Shown here: in pieces, positions 1 to 10,529 of the stretch | Layout of the letters: every line of letters starts with the position of its first letter | Numbering within the stretch: the first letter of the stretch is position 1 | Source of the DNA: Pelargonium nanum | Taxonomy: Eukaryota; Streptophyta; Magnoliopsida; Geraniales; Geraniaceae | NCBI GenBank assembly: GCA_036897485.1 | Contig: JAYMTF010001454.1 | Coordinates: forward strand, 1 to 23,319 | Direction of reading: 5' to 3' | Length of the DNA stretch: 23,319 bases | Position numbers and translations under genes: made by a program | The notes under the pieces: generated by a model | Database searches by the model: none | Seen by the model: the letters and a program-made list of their open reading frames with translations, nothing else | What the model was told of the DNA's origin: nothing

Positions 1-2639
1 ACATATTGCACATGTGTCGCGTTATTATTCGGCCAAGTCACTAATATAATATTTGATGTGTCATATCTCTTTTATTGACACATCATTTTGTACAATTATT
101 TTTGTACAAAATTTTGTACAGCATTGCTCTTTATATTTTGTTTTTAACACCCCCTCAAAACTCGCCTTTTGGTCTTCTCTCTCACCAGTCACCAGACTTT
201 AGTTAATAACTGTCACAAAAAGGCCCTCTCATTTTGTGCTCTCTTCTCAAATCACTCTCTATTACAAACGACCTTCTCATCATCTTGATCTTTCAGTCTC
301 TTCCTCGTCACCTCGTCTAACTGAGTGGAGTAGAATAACTTTATGTGATCGGGGCAGTGCTAACAAGACTCGATCAGAGCAGCACCGACGAATATGAGCA
401 TAGCAACGACGACAAAACCGCAATCTTACAAGTTATTTCAAATCTTTCCAGAAGCTAAGATCTCATCGGGGTACCATATCTGCCTCTTTCGCTGTGAGAC
501 CAACCTTCTTTCCGCCACGAAGCTCAGATATGGCTGAAGCTACCGTCATACCACCCATGCAGAGCCACCATCAGATTTCTCTTTTCACTTCCACCACCAA
601 CGCACAACCATCACTGAGCTTTGCAACGAGAGTTGCATCTTCACTTCCATGTCAACCCTCTAATGTCAAATTTGTTTGTTTTGGGGAATTTTGAAATGGC
701 GGTGGATGAAGAATAAATTTGTCAATTTTTTATATACACTTTGTTTTTAGCCAAGTTTGATATGGAATATGATGATTGGTTATTGAAGAATTTTTTGTGT
801 TTCCGATTTCAATTTGTTTTAATTTTAGGGATAATTTCACATAATCCCCTTAAGTTGACCAAAATTATATAATACTCTATATTATTTTTTCCTTCACCTA
901 ACCACCCTCGTGTTTCAATTGTCAAATTGTATGTAACTTCAACAAAATTTTCTTACTCCAATACTTCTTATTTTATTTTTTAATTTCTATGTTGAAAATT
1001 CAAGTTACTTGAAGCTAACATTTGGAGATTTAGCTATCGGATTCTGGAATATTCAGTTAATCCAACCAATTCAAATCATATTCGGCCATGAAATTTTCAT
1101 AAAATCATTAGTTTTCAAGTGCCAATATTTTATAAAATCTTCTAATATTCATATATTGATTATGTTATTCAATGATTATGTTCATCATCCATATTTAGTA
1201 ATGATATTATTAGAAGTTCGATTAAATTTTTTTAGAACACTTGTAGAAAAAAATACAAAATACAAATAACATAAATTTATACAAAAGAAGATTAACTTAC
1301 AAATCAAATTTGGCGGTTGAATCTTGCTCAGATTATTGACAACGACAGAGGAGAGGAGGGTGTTGGATCTTGTTGTCTTTTCTCTTTCATCTCTCTTCTC
1401 TCTTCATATTTAGTTCGTTGACTACGACTTCAAGGCAAAGAAGCGTTTCTGGTAAAGCTGTGAGGCAGTAGGTGCTGGCAAGACAAAGTGGCTGTTATTG
1501 CTAGCAAGACAGTGTGGCAGGATTGTGGTGGATATTTTGTCTCCCTCTCTTATAATCTAATGTTAATGGATTAAATAGAATATAATCTTAACCCTCATAT
1601 ATATTAAGGGCAGAATAATCTTCTCAATAAAAAGTTTACAAAGAAAGATAATATTTAGTAGTGAAGGGCCTTTATGCTTTTTTAAAATATTTTGATCATG
1701 TGCCAGAAACAGAAAGGATTTAGGAAAGTCCGAGTACTCCAAAGTTACGGAAAAAGTATAAGGTGTTCATGTGTGTAAAAGGTGTATTGTATTGAGGTAC
1801 CGTCTATAAATTACCCTCGCCCAAACCTTGATTTTTTTGCATTTAGGTACTGACAATTGATTTTCTTTTTTCTTCTTTTCACATCATGTTTAGTTATTAC
1901 TTTAGTCAAAATCAAATTTTGGGGCATAGATGGGCAACATTTGAGGTATTGAGCACTGGTGATAAAATTGAATAGTTGAGATAATCTGATAATTTTAAAA
2001 ATAGTTGAACGATCAAAGTTGATATGAGTGTATAGTTGGGGAATCAAATATGACTTTGACCTTTTCTGTTTACATAATACCTCAGTCAATCTCACAATCA
2101 AAATGCTACCAAATATGTATATAAGGATGTCTAAATTGTTATGTTACATTGGAGTCATTTTAAAAATGTTGCAGCAGTTACTAATTTTTCAATGGATTGG
2201 ATAAATTGTCAGTTTAATCTGAGAACCATCTTCTGAATTTAATGGTTTTCACAAACTCCTGATTTAAGAAATATTAGCCATCATTTGTTTTTCAAAGTTG
2301 TCTTCCAACTAGTTGTGCTTATAGTGCATGGTCAAAACAGCCCCATTCAATTAGCCCTACCTCTTTTTGGCCAGCTCAAAGCAACTAGAAAGGAAGGAGA
2401 TGAATCTAAGAATTGCTGTGTTTTTGTGTGTATTGTGAAAAAACTTCTGTGGCCCTGTACTTGAGTGGTAGTGTGTATTTGATGGGAATCGAAGGTCAAG
2501 TGAATCTGTCCATGTAGTTCTGATTCAAAAATGTGTCTAAGAAATCTTCAACTTCTATCTAGTTCAGATTGGACTTTCTTGAGTCTTCAGATGTGTCATT
2601 TATGTAGTATCTCTGACACTGCTAACTTTACTATTTCAG
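1..2639. other. Non-coding stretch upstream of the DUF4057 exons
   Basis: No coding exon could be recognised here on either strand. The open frames present (for example 494-694 and 1009-1269) begin at non-ATG codons, show no family motif and look like chance. A pyrimidine-rich part at about 150-310 resembles a plant promoter or 5' leader, but no start codon with a convincing product follows. The stretch 835-1000 (beginning GGGATAATTTCACATAATCC) resembles the end of a Mutator-like element, but I could not find its partner end. The 5' exons expected for the DUF4057 gene were searched for by eye and not seen. Confidence 0.5.
54..119. repeat. Inverted repeat plus three TTTTGTACA copies (possible MITE end)
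   Basis: TGATGTGTCA at 54-63 is answered by its exact inverted copy TGACACATCA at 76-85, with a 12-nt loop. Directly after it the word TTTTGTACA occurs three times between 87 and 119, once as the perfect palindrome TTTTGTACAAAA (100-111). The pattern resembles the terminal part of a small inverted-repeat transposon, but the window edge prevents finding a partner end. Confidence 0.4.
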
Positions 2640-4314
2640 GAAGCCTTGCTCTGGCCATAAATTGAAAGAGATAACTGGTAGCGGCATTTTTGCAGCCAAT
2701 GGAGAAAATGAGACACCAGAACCTGTCAATGCTACTCCAAATAGCAAAACAGGAATACGCATGTACCAGGCATGTATAGTTTTAGCTAAATTATTACCTC
2801 CCTTCGACCCAAAATGAGTGTCCTGTTTCCTTTGAATTTTTGTCTCAAAATAAGTGTTCTCTTTCCTTTTTTAGTAAGCTAGTTATACATTAATTGTTAA
2901 TAGTATCCTATTAACAATTTAGTTAGTATACCTTAACACATGATAATGAGGATACAAGATTAAATATACCACACTTACTAACTTCTCCTTCATATTTCTC
3001 AAAATAGAAATAAGGACACTCGTTTTAAGACTCCAGGAGTATGATGTATCAGTAGCACCAGTTAATTTAATGCCATATTTCACAACATTGCTTATTATCT
3101 ATATATTTACTTGTTCATAAACAGCAAGCTGTTGCTGGTATCAGTCATATCTCATTTGGTGAGGAAGAGAGTGTTTCTCTCAAAAAGCCTACTACTATAC
3201 CAGAGGTGGCAAAGCAGCGTGAACTAAGTGGGACGCTTGAGAGTGAATCAGAGGCCAACTTGAAGAAGCAGCTTTCTGATGCTAAGTGCAAAGAGCTTAG
3301 TGGACACGACATCTTTGCACCCCCTCCTGAAATTTTGCCCCGGCCTACAACTGGTCGAGCACAAGGGTTGAAAGAAAACTTTGACATGGGAGAGCCTGCT
3401 CCACGCAATGTACACACGTCTGTAAAAGTTTCTCATGTGAGTGAATCTCTCTCTCTCTCTCACATACACACACGCACACGCACACGCACTCACACTCACA
3501 CTCACACACATATTTATTCTTATTAAGGATGATTTGTCAAGTATGACAGCTGCTGGTTTAAGGGGAAGAACTAATTAATCAATCTATGACTTGACAAAAA
3601 TTGCAATAAAATTGTTCATAGAAGTTAACAGATTACCCATGTTTCATTTAAGTCTCAAGAAACTATAATGTACTTGCAGCATAATTTCCCGTCTTCTCAT
3701 CATTACTTCTGTGTAGAGTAAATTTGTTAAATCAATTAATTATGCCTAAGGTGAGAGCGTAGGTTAATGCATCATCTAGCTAACATACATTGATTTGTTC
3801 CAACAGCTGTTCAACATGTTTTGGTACTAAAAATGCTTAGGATCAGTGCCGTGGCACTAATTTAACTGTAGATATGTATAATATATGGCTATTGGATGCA
3901 TGGTTTCCTTCTTTACTAGTTCATAATTATCATTTCCTCTGAAGTTGGCTTGTCTTGCCCTCATATTTAGACCCACATTGCTTTGTTCCTCCAATATAGA
4001 ATTCAAAGATCTAACTGGGTTCAAAATTTAAAATTCCATAGCCTGCTGGAGGTCAGAGCAGTATTATGTCTACAGAGGAGCCTGTGTCGAAGACGGCAAA
4101 GAAAATATCTAACCAGAAATTCGCCCATCTCTCGGGAAACGACATATTCAAGGGTGATGCCACTCCATCATCTGTTGAGAAGCCATTAAGTTCTGCAAAA
4201 CTGCGAGAGATGAGTGGCAGTAACATCTTTGCTGACGGGAAGGCAGAGTCTCGAGAAAACCTTCGTGGAGCACGCAAGCCCCCTGGTGGGCATAGCAGCA
4301 TTGCATTGGTTTAA
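2640..4314 (+). CDS. DUF4057 family protein, 3' exons only (5' exons not found)
   Basis: Three exons encode 237 residues plus the stop: 2640-2769, 3125-3436 and 4042-4314 (TAA). The protein resembles the plant DUF4057 family (Arabidopsis At1g35780-like, function unknown). It is built of repeated words: KLKEITGSGIFA, KCKELSGHDIFAPPP, KFAHLSGNDIFKGD and KLREMSGSNIFADG, each of the form K-x-x-x-[LIM]-[ST]-G-x-x-IF, alternating with GISHISFGEEE, PAGGQSSI and the terminal PPGGHSSIALV. No membrane segment or enzyme motif is visible. The first exon begins in phase after the acceptor TTTCAG at 2634-2639; an in-frame TAA at 2623-2625 rules out coding upstream of it. Family members start with roughly 70 more residues in earlier exons, and these are not in the 2.6 kb to the left. 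Intron 1 (2770-3124) seems to begin with GC, not GT. Intron 2 (3437-4041) has a GTGAGT donor. The gene may be intact with distant 5' exons, or 5'-truncated. Confidence 0.85.
2797..3039. mobile_element. Stowaway-like MITE in a DUF4057 intron
   Basis: A 243-bp element is flanked by TA on both sides (2795-2796 and 3040-3041). Its ends are degraded inverted repeats: CTCCCTTCGACCC then AAAATGAGTGTCC on the left, and GGACACTCGTTTT then CTCCAGGAG on the right. The CTCCCTCCGTCCC-like terminus and TA duplication are the marks of Stowaway MITEs, which are moved by Tc1/mariner transposases. Without it the intron would be about 110 nt. A related sequence lies at 10336-10449. Confidence 0.8.
3446..3510. 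repeat. CT/CA compound microsatellite
   Basis: A (TC)n tract runs directly into (CA)n with occasional G or T interruptions. It starts only 9 nt downstream of the GTGAGT donor at 3437, inside the second visible intron of the DUF4057 gene. Confidence 0.95.
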
Positions 4315-4669
4315 CTTGATTTAGTTCTAACCTGGGTTGCCTACTTTCTCTGTCTGGTTTTGTTTAATTGCTACCGGGGATATGCTATTATATTATTTGA
4401 CCTTGCATTGTGGGTTTGGGGAAATTATGTTTTAGGGTTTAACATGTTCAGCATAGCTATGGACTATCTGCTAATCTGGTTTTATGTCCATAAATTTCTT
4501 GTGTATTTCAGTGCTCATCTTATGCCCGTTCACAAGGTGAAATTTATGGGATTTCATTTCCTTGGTTTGAGATGAGTTGAGTTGAGTATGTTTAGGGCTG
4601 GTTGTCTTGGTTTACTTTAAGAACTCCCATATATTTGAGTATAGGGTGTGGGGAACAATGAAACCATAA

Positions 4670-4902
4670 GGGCCCGTTTAGTTGAAGAAAACAGTTTCCG
4701 TTTTCTGTTCTTATGAAAAATTTAGAAAACCTGATAATTAATTTTAATTTAGTAAATAATAACATTGCGCATAATATATACTTTGTGAGACAAATAAGGT
4801 AAAATGAATAGTGGAAATATAAGTTTTTTATTTGGATAACTTAAAAAAAAAAACAGTTATTTTGAAAAACTATTTTCCATTTAAAAAATTGTGCAACTAA
4901 AC
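4670..4902. mobile_element. Tourist-like (PIF/Harbinger) MITE
   Basis: The left end GGGCCCGTTTAGTTG follows a TAA (4667-4669), as expected for a Tourist MITE with a TAA/TTA target duplication. The right side carries the inverse CAACTAAAC (4894-4902), but the last bases (expected GGGCCC) are lost and replaced by a T-rich run. The internal arms are loosely complementary (AAACAGTTTCC against GGAAAATAG-like sequence). It lies just downstream of the DUF4057 stop codon, so it may sit in the 3' UTR or beyond it. Confidence 0.6.
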
Positions 4903-6485
4903 AATTTTTTTATTTATTTTTAGAATACAATTTTCTAAAAAAAGCTGGAGTAAATAGCACTAGCATGCTTTTGAAATCGCTTGCATTCATACAAAATTAA
5001 CAATTGGGTTATTAACATGCTTCAAGAAAATCAGGTCACTGAAGTAGTTATGTAAACCCATTGTTTGAGCAATTACAAAAGTTTCCATTTTGCTTCAATG
5101 GTAAAAAAAAAATGAACTTTTCTAAGATTGAAGATCCAAGAAAAGTACAAGGGGTTGTGCTTGAAGCCCTAAAAAGCAACAAAAACATAAATAAAAATTC
5201 AAAGCGAGAAAGAACAGAAACAAGGTGACCTCATCATAACCCCAGCAAGGTCACAACCCCATGGCATTGCAATGCAACACAACAATCAAATATGAAATCT
5301 GAGGAATCGGAATAACGAGCATTCCCCGGAAACAGCTCTAAACGGTACCAATACGGCTAATTCAGCTACCAACTATGAAAAGACACAAGGTATATCTTGC
5401 TACAGCCAACAGCAACCAGCTACAGAATTAGGTTTAACTCATTCACGCCCATCAAAGCAGCATTATAGATGGGATGGTTCGGGAAAAAAATGCAGCAACA
5501 GCCGATTAGAAGATATCGGCCATCACATCACAGCTGCAACACGATCTTGTGTGCTGTAACATGGTATGACAGCTACCAGCTCTACAGTTACAAGCACCTG
5601 TACTAAAATGTCTTGGCATACAATGGAAATAGATATTAGAAAACTCTAAAAGCCTGATTTTAACCAAATACTCCAAAATTCTTAAATTACGTTAAAAAAC
5701 TGTAACCATGGCAAACCTCATGGCAACAATGTTTTTAACTCGGCACAGCAGATCGATTTCAGAATCAGAACTGAGTATCTTGTCCTACATTTAACTTCAT
5801 CAGCATCAATCAATGCATGTAGATTCCAAAACCCTTTAGGCCATCACAGCTACTAAAGACTCTCAAACCAAAATTCAGAAACCAAGTAACAAGAAACGTG
5901 GTTAGGCAAGTTTTTCAATGCCAACAGGTATGAGACTTGAGTAGTTTCTAAGCCTTACCAATTTACATCACCCGAAATTGTTATCTCAGTGTAAGATTCA
6001 ACCAGCAAATAATGATACCAATCACGGTGAAGGTAATATAACATCAGCCGCTACTACAGCTTTGCCAATCAGCCACGTACACTCTTCCTGAACAAAACTA
6101 ATGAAGGCCATTATGTTGACTTAAAAAAACATGCTCATTTACCTTCTACAATAAGGAGGTGACATAATCTAATGTATGAAAACAAGCAAACAAAATATAT
6201 CGAATAAAAAAAACTTCAACAGAGAAAAAAGACATAAGCTAATGTAAAATAACAAAACTTCAAAACATAATAGAGAAACAGCTCCAAAGCTAGGCAAAGT
6301 CAATGGATACATGTAGTCTAACAGAGAAACTATTAACCTTCAAAAGTTCCCAAGGCGGCCAATATTAGCATTCCATATTATAATGATAATATTCAAATTC
6401 AACAGGTCCTTCCCAGGGTAAAGCAGCTACAGATGATAAGTTGAGCCAAAGATTTTTTTTTCAATCACAAAGATACCCGAATACA
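4903..6485. other. Space between two converging genes; SC35 3' UTR side
   Basis: The DUF4057 gene (+) and the SC35 gene (-) converge on this stretch. No open frame with a recognisable product is present. The right part, next to the SC35 stop at 6486, is probably its 3' UTR, but I saw no clear poly(A) signal that sets the end. Confidence 0.5.
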
Positions 6486-9305
6486 TCATTCCTGCAGAAC
6501 ATATTGCAGACATAAATTTAATTCAGCTACTATCATCTAAGTAAAATTGAACATAAAACAATGAACAAAAAGTCAAAACTCACATCAACATCAGAATTAG
6601 CAGCAGCTGGACTTCGAGAAGTTGCAGGTTGACCACGTGGTGAAACACTCTTTGGAGCAGGTGACCGTTCATTGTGATTGTGTCCATTACCATCACCCCC
6701 AGGAGAGGCTCTTCGCGGAGATGGCCTTCTATTAGGACTGGGGCTACGTCGAGCAGGCGAAGCACTTTAACAATAACCATACAGAATGAGTTCATAAGTT
6801 AAATTAAATATTGATATCTGAATTAGGAAAACAATTAGGACAAACTGATACCTGTCATACGACCTACTACGAGCGCGCCTCTCTTCATCATATCTTCCTC
6901 GTCCACGATTTTTGTTACGATCCGGACTGGCACTACGACTCCTAGTTCGGCGACGATAGTCACTCTCCCTCCTATGAGACCTGTCACGATCATATCTATC
7001 CCTACTTCTACTGCGGCTCCTCCTCCTAACGTCCCTGTCCCTGTATTCATCTCGATACCTAAATTTTGTTCTATTAGTCACGTACAGGCGTACAGCAAGA
7101 ATATAGGGCATTGAGTTGTCAAATTCAGAAAGCAAGATTAATTAATGACCAAATAAAAGTCAGAAGGTGTTGCTTCCAATAACCAACAAGCCTGCACGTA
7201 TTGCAGGAAATGGGAATGCTGGAATAGATAAGGAAAATTCAATAGTAATTTAGACTACTGAGTACACAAAAACAAGTCTTTTGGACAAATACCTACATGC
7301 AAGGATAGAAAGACAAATGGCAACCTCAGATGAGGATACAGTGAAAACATGATCTTACACAACAAAAAACATGCATCCACATCCAATGACTAAAATTAAT
7401 GTTGCAAGCAAATCAAAGCCTTTTCATCTGAGATTCTTAAAATAAATTCATATTGGTTCTTACTTTGATGTACTAACTATTTAAGAATAACTATAGCCAT
7501 AGTTCCAAGCTAAGCAATCTTTTTCAGAGCTAAGAGACAAGTCCCCGGTTGCTTAAAACTGCCAGCTAAGGTGCCAAGTAGGGTAGATGCAATTCAGTCA
7601 ATCTTTACTACCTTCAGGGAATGCAAAGAGAGTGCCAATTTGAGGATATTGAAATGGCAATACCATCACTACACTACACCCCACAAAAACAGAAGCAAGG
7701 ATGGCACACAAATCTGATAAGTATCAGAGATGATCGTAGTTTGACTTTGACCAAAAATGGAACCTCACCTTGGAGCAGGGCTGCGGCTTCTTGACCTTGT
7801 TTTCGGCTTTGAGGATGACTCAGATACCTTCCCCTTATGGCTGAAGATAAAAAACACAAATAAAGCATAACTCAACTAAACAGCTCATGTGAAACAAGCA
7901 TATAAAGTATAAACCAAGCCACCAAAAGAAGTCAGTACAAATTACAAAAACCTGACTGCAACGAGTAAACATCATACAAAAGGGACCAACTATAGCTTAA
8001 TGTTTGAAAAAACTTTAAATTTAAATAAATATTCTATTATAAGTACAACAGTGTGATACAAATAAAATTCAATATGAAATATGCACAAGAACACATAAAC
8101 ACATTTTTAATATAAAATTACTGAACGGTATAACAAAAGAGTTGGATTGATTCCAACAAAAACTGTTCAAAACCAGAAAGAAAAAAAAAAGAATAAAGCA
8201 ACTTACATTTCAAACACGTAACCGAAATATCCCTGATAAACCTATTTCGACAGCTTTAAAATTCAAAATTTCCACTGAAGTACAGATCATTTCCAAAAGA
8301 TTATACAGTGCCCACTCCTATAGCCTAAAAATCAATATATACTTTTCCACTTCCAATTACAACAAGTTTTGTTCCTATATCGTAAGGACCCATTACGTAT
8401 GTCACTATCGTCATAAATCATATGTTAAATATTTACAGCACCCAGCAAGCCAAAACTACAAAGAAATTAAGAAAGACAAACACAACAACTAACTATGAAG
8501 CACCGACACTCTCCACCAGCAGCATGTCCGGCGACACTCATCCCACATTTTTATAATTATTTCATAAAAAGCCAAGTTATTTTGTACATGTTTTGTTAGT
8601 AATTGTTTGTGAGACATTATCTGTGTTGTTTATTTAGGTTAAACTTATGTTAATTTCAGTTTCGACATACTATCAAGTATAATTCCAATACAATAAAAAC
8701 CCATAAACACATATAATTTGCTATATATAAATAGAATATTACATTTTCTCTGCATTTGGGCCATACTTGGCGAACTGAACAGCAATCTCTCTGCCGTCCA
8801 CAACCTTCCCTGAGAAGAAACACAGCACAATCCAAATAAAAAGTGTGAACCAAATAAAACCCACCTTCCAAAATCTGAAATTTAATACTGAGAAAACAAA
8901 AAAAAAGGAACAAACCATCTAGCTTCTCAACAGCCTTCTGGGCCTCATCAGCATACTTGTATCTCACAAACGCAAAACCTCGCGAATCACCGGTCCTTAA
9001 TTTACCAGAAAACCACTCGTCACATTCAGAAAGAAGAACAAAAAAGCATAAATCGAAGCTATATATACCTTCGGTCTCTGGGGATGAAAACATCGACGAC
9101 CTTGCCGTACTTGTCGAAGAGAGGGAAGAGATCATCAGCGGAGGTTCCTGAAGAAGAAGAAGAAGAAGAATCAGAAAGTGGAGAAGAGATAAGATTGAGA
9201 AACAGAAAGTGGTGAAGAAGAGAAATTACGGAAAGTGATGTTGAGAACGAGGAGGGAGAAGGTGTCTCTGATGTCCGGAGGACCCGATCGACCAAAATGC
9301 GACAT
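6486..9305 (-). CDS. SC35: SC35-type serine/arginine-rich splicing factor
   Basis: Eight coding exons on the - strand, all with GT-AG introns, join in frame: 9305-9230, 9147-9069, 8995-8916, 8809-8743, 7840-7769, 7058-6852, 6764-6584 and 6491-6486. They give 255 residues. An RRM fills about residues 18-92, with RNP2 LLVLNI (18-23) and RNP1 RGFAFVRY (57-64). It is followed by an arginine/serine-rich tail (about 115-255) containing RSRSRSP and RRSRSRSRDRYDRDR-like stretches and SP dipeptides. The start MSHFGRSGPPDIRDT matches plant SC35 (Arabidopsis At5g64200). SR proteins of this class act in the nucleus: they bind exonic enhancers and help define 3' splice sites with U2AF and U1 snRNP. Introns between the RRM and the RS exons are long (902 and 710 nt); the others are 73-106 nt. 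The last coding exon holds only GAA and the TGA stop, so the exact C-terminus is the least certain part. Confidence 0.93.
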
Positions 9306-9780
9306 TGGTAATGGTCTCGGAGCAGCGACTGAGACTGAGAAAGTGGCGGATCAAAATTGGGTTTTTATGCGATTTTGAGGCGGAGGAGTTTTGTATGGAT
9401 GGGTTTTGGGCGACCTAAATTGCAATGAGTTTGGTTTTACTTTCACGAGGGTGTGCGAAATGGGCCAAAAGTCCAGCCTTGAGCAGCCAAGTCCTCCGTT
9501 TGCCCACCCGACCCGAAACTTAGTTATGTTTAGATTGGGCAAAAACCGTGTTGTGTGCGTTCTGGTTGAGTTCAAATTGTCAATTCTAGTCCAACCCGAC
9601 TATTAAATTAATTGTAGACCGCCGCGACCAATTGCGCTTTCGGCCCGCGGGCCATACCTCATTTGGCCCGATTATAATGGGTTGGGTCCTCAAACTTAAA
9701 TCCGTTTACAAACGGGTCGGGTCAAAACATCTCATTAATGGAATTGGTCCAACTGTTTAACCTGTGGGCCACCAGATAAT
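9306..9780 (-). promoter_or_regulatory. Probable SC35 promoter and 5' leader
   Basis: The stretch directly upstream of the SC35 start codon contains TGGGCC at 9461-9466 and 9765-9770, with further GGCCC words between. These resemble the site II elements of plant housekeeping promoters. A perfect 12-bp palindrome, GGCCCGCGGGCC, lies at 9642-9653. No strong TATA box was seen close to the start. The assignment is by position and motif only. Confidence 0.5.
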
Positions 9781-10335
9781 TTTTTTTTAAGGAAACTAGG
9801 TAGGGATCCCGTGCAATGCACAGAAAGTGTAATAACGAAAATGAAAAGTTAAAAATTTAATTTACACAAAAATATAATATGAAAATAAATGTATATAATT
9901 ATCTCTAAAAAATCTTTCTTTGAATTAATTGATGTGATGGTTGAACTTGAGACGCATTTCATGCTCACATGTATCGATCATAACATATTTTAGCTGGAAA
10001 TTAGAAAAAAAATACATAAATAAATTTAAGTTGTATTTATTAGGAAGAGTATTTTATAATGCAACAAATTAATGAATCACTAATTCGTGAAGTAGCTTTA
10101 GTTAAAGCATAGTAAATGTAACCAATAATAGTACTTGAATGAGTTCTATATGATTAATCATGGTAGTGTATGGTAATAGATTGTAATCCATAGCAAATGA
10201 TGGTGGCTATATTCTTTGTTTACTTTTGGTCAGGGAAAACCTAAAATGTTTAATACAACGTATGAATAGATAAGACACCATATGTCAAAATTAAATCATG
10301 GAATCCAATGAAATAATATAGTTTAAAATATAGTA
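9781..10335. other. AT-rich intergenic DNA
   Basis: No gene is visible. A T-run at 9781-9789 is followed by the short inverted repeat GTGCA-A-TGCAC around 9812, a word often seen near transposon remnants, but no element could be delimited. Confidence 0.4.
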
Positions 10336-10449
10336 TTTTCCCTGTTTCAAAATAATTGTCATTTTTTAGTTTTATTTTTGTTCCAAAATAATTGCCTTGT
10401 TCATTTTTTAGAAAGTTAGTTATACATGAATTATCAATCTATGTTAGTA
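10336..10449. mobile_element. Left half of a Stowaway-like MITE, cut by a LINE
   Basis: This stretch aligns by eye with the left half of the MITE at 2797-3039. Shared words include TCAAAATAA-TGTC, CCAAAATAA-TG, CATTTTTTAG-AAG-TAGTTATACAT and the A/T-rich part after it. It begins after a TA (10334-10335) and stops abruptly where the LINE poly(T) run begins at 10450. No right half was found on the far side of the LINE. Confidence 0.65.
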
Positions 10450-10529
10450 TTTTTTTTTAGTAAAGGAAAATATATTATTAAAACAACTCAGTTACATAAG
10501 CGTCAGTTGAGTGTAAAGGCCAAAATTTG

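Noticed and set aside
835..1660. Possible Mutator-like element between GGGATAATTTCAC and a right end near 1620
   Set aside because: The right side does not show a convincing inverted copy of the left end.
2281..2330. FKVVF-like reading as the missing DUF4057 exon (family word ISKVVFGGQ)
   Set aside because: Only four or five residues agree, the neighbouring codons do not match, and no suitable splice sites surround it.
3206..3526. Open frame running from the exon through the microsatellite (SLSLSHIHTRTRT...)
   Set aside because: It reads past the GTGAGT donor into the CT/CA repeat. The family continues with PAGGQSS in the next exon.
6580..7050. Open frames on the - strand beginning MNSFCMV and MNTGTGTLGG
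   Set aside because: They are out-of-frame shadows of the RS-domain exons of SC35.
9806..9822. CCCGTGCAATGCAC word as a transposon end
   Set aside because: No partner end or target duplication could be found, so no element can be supported.
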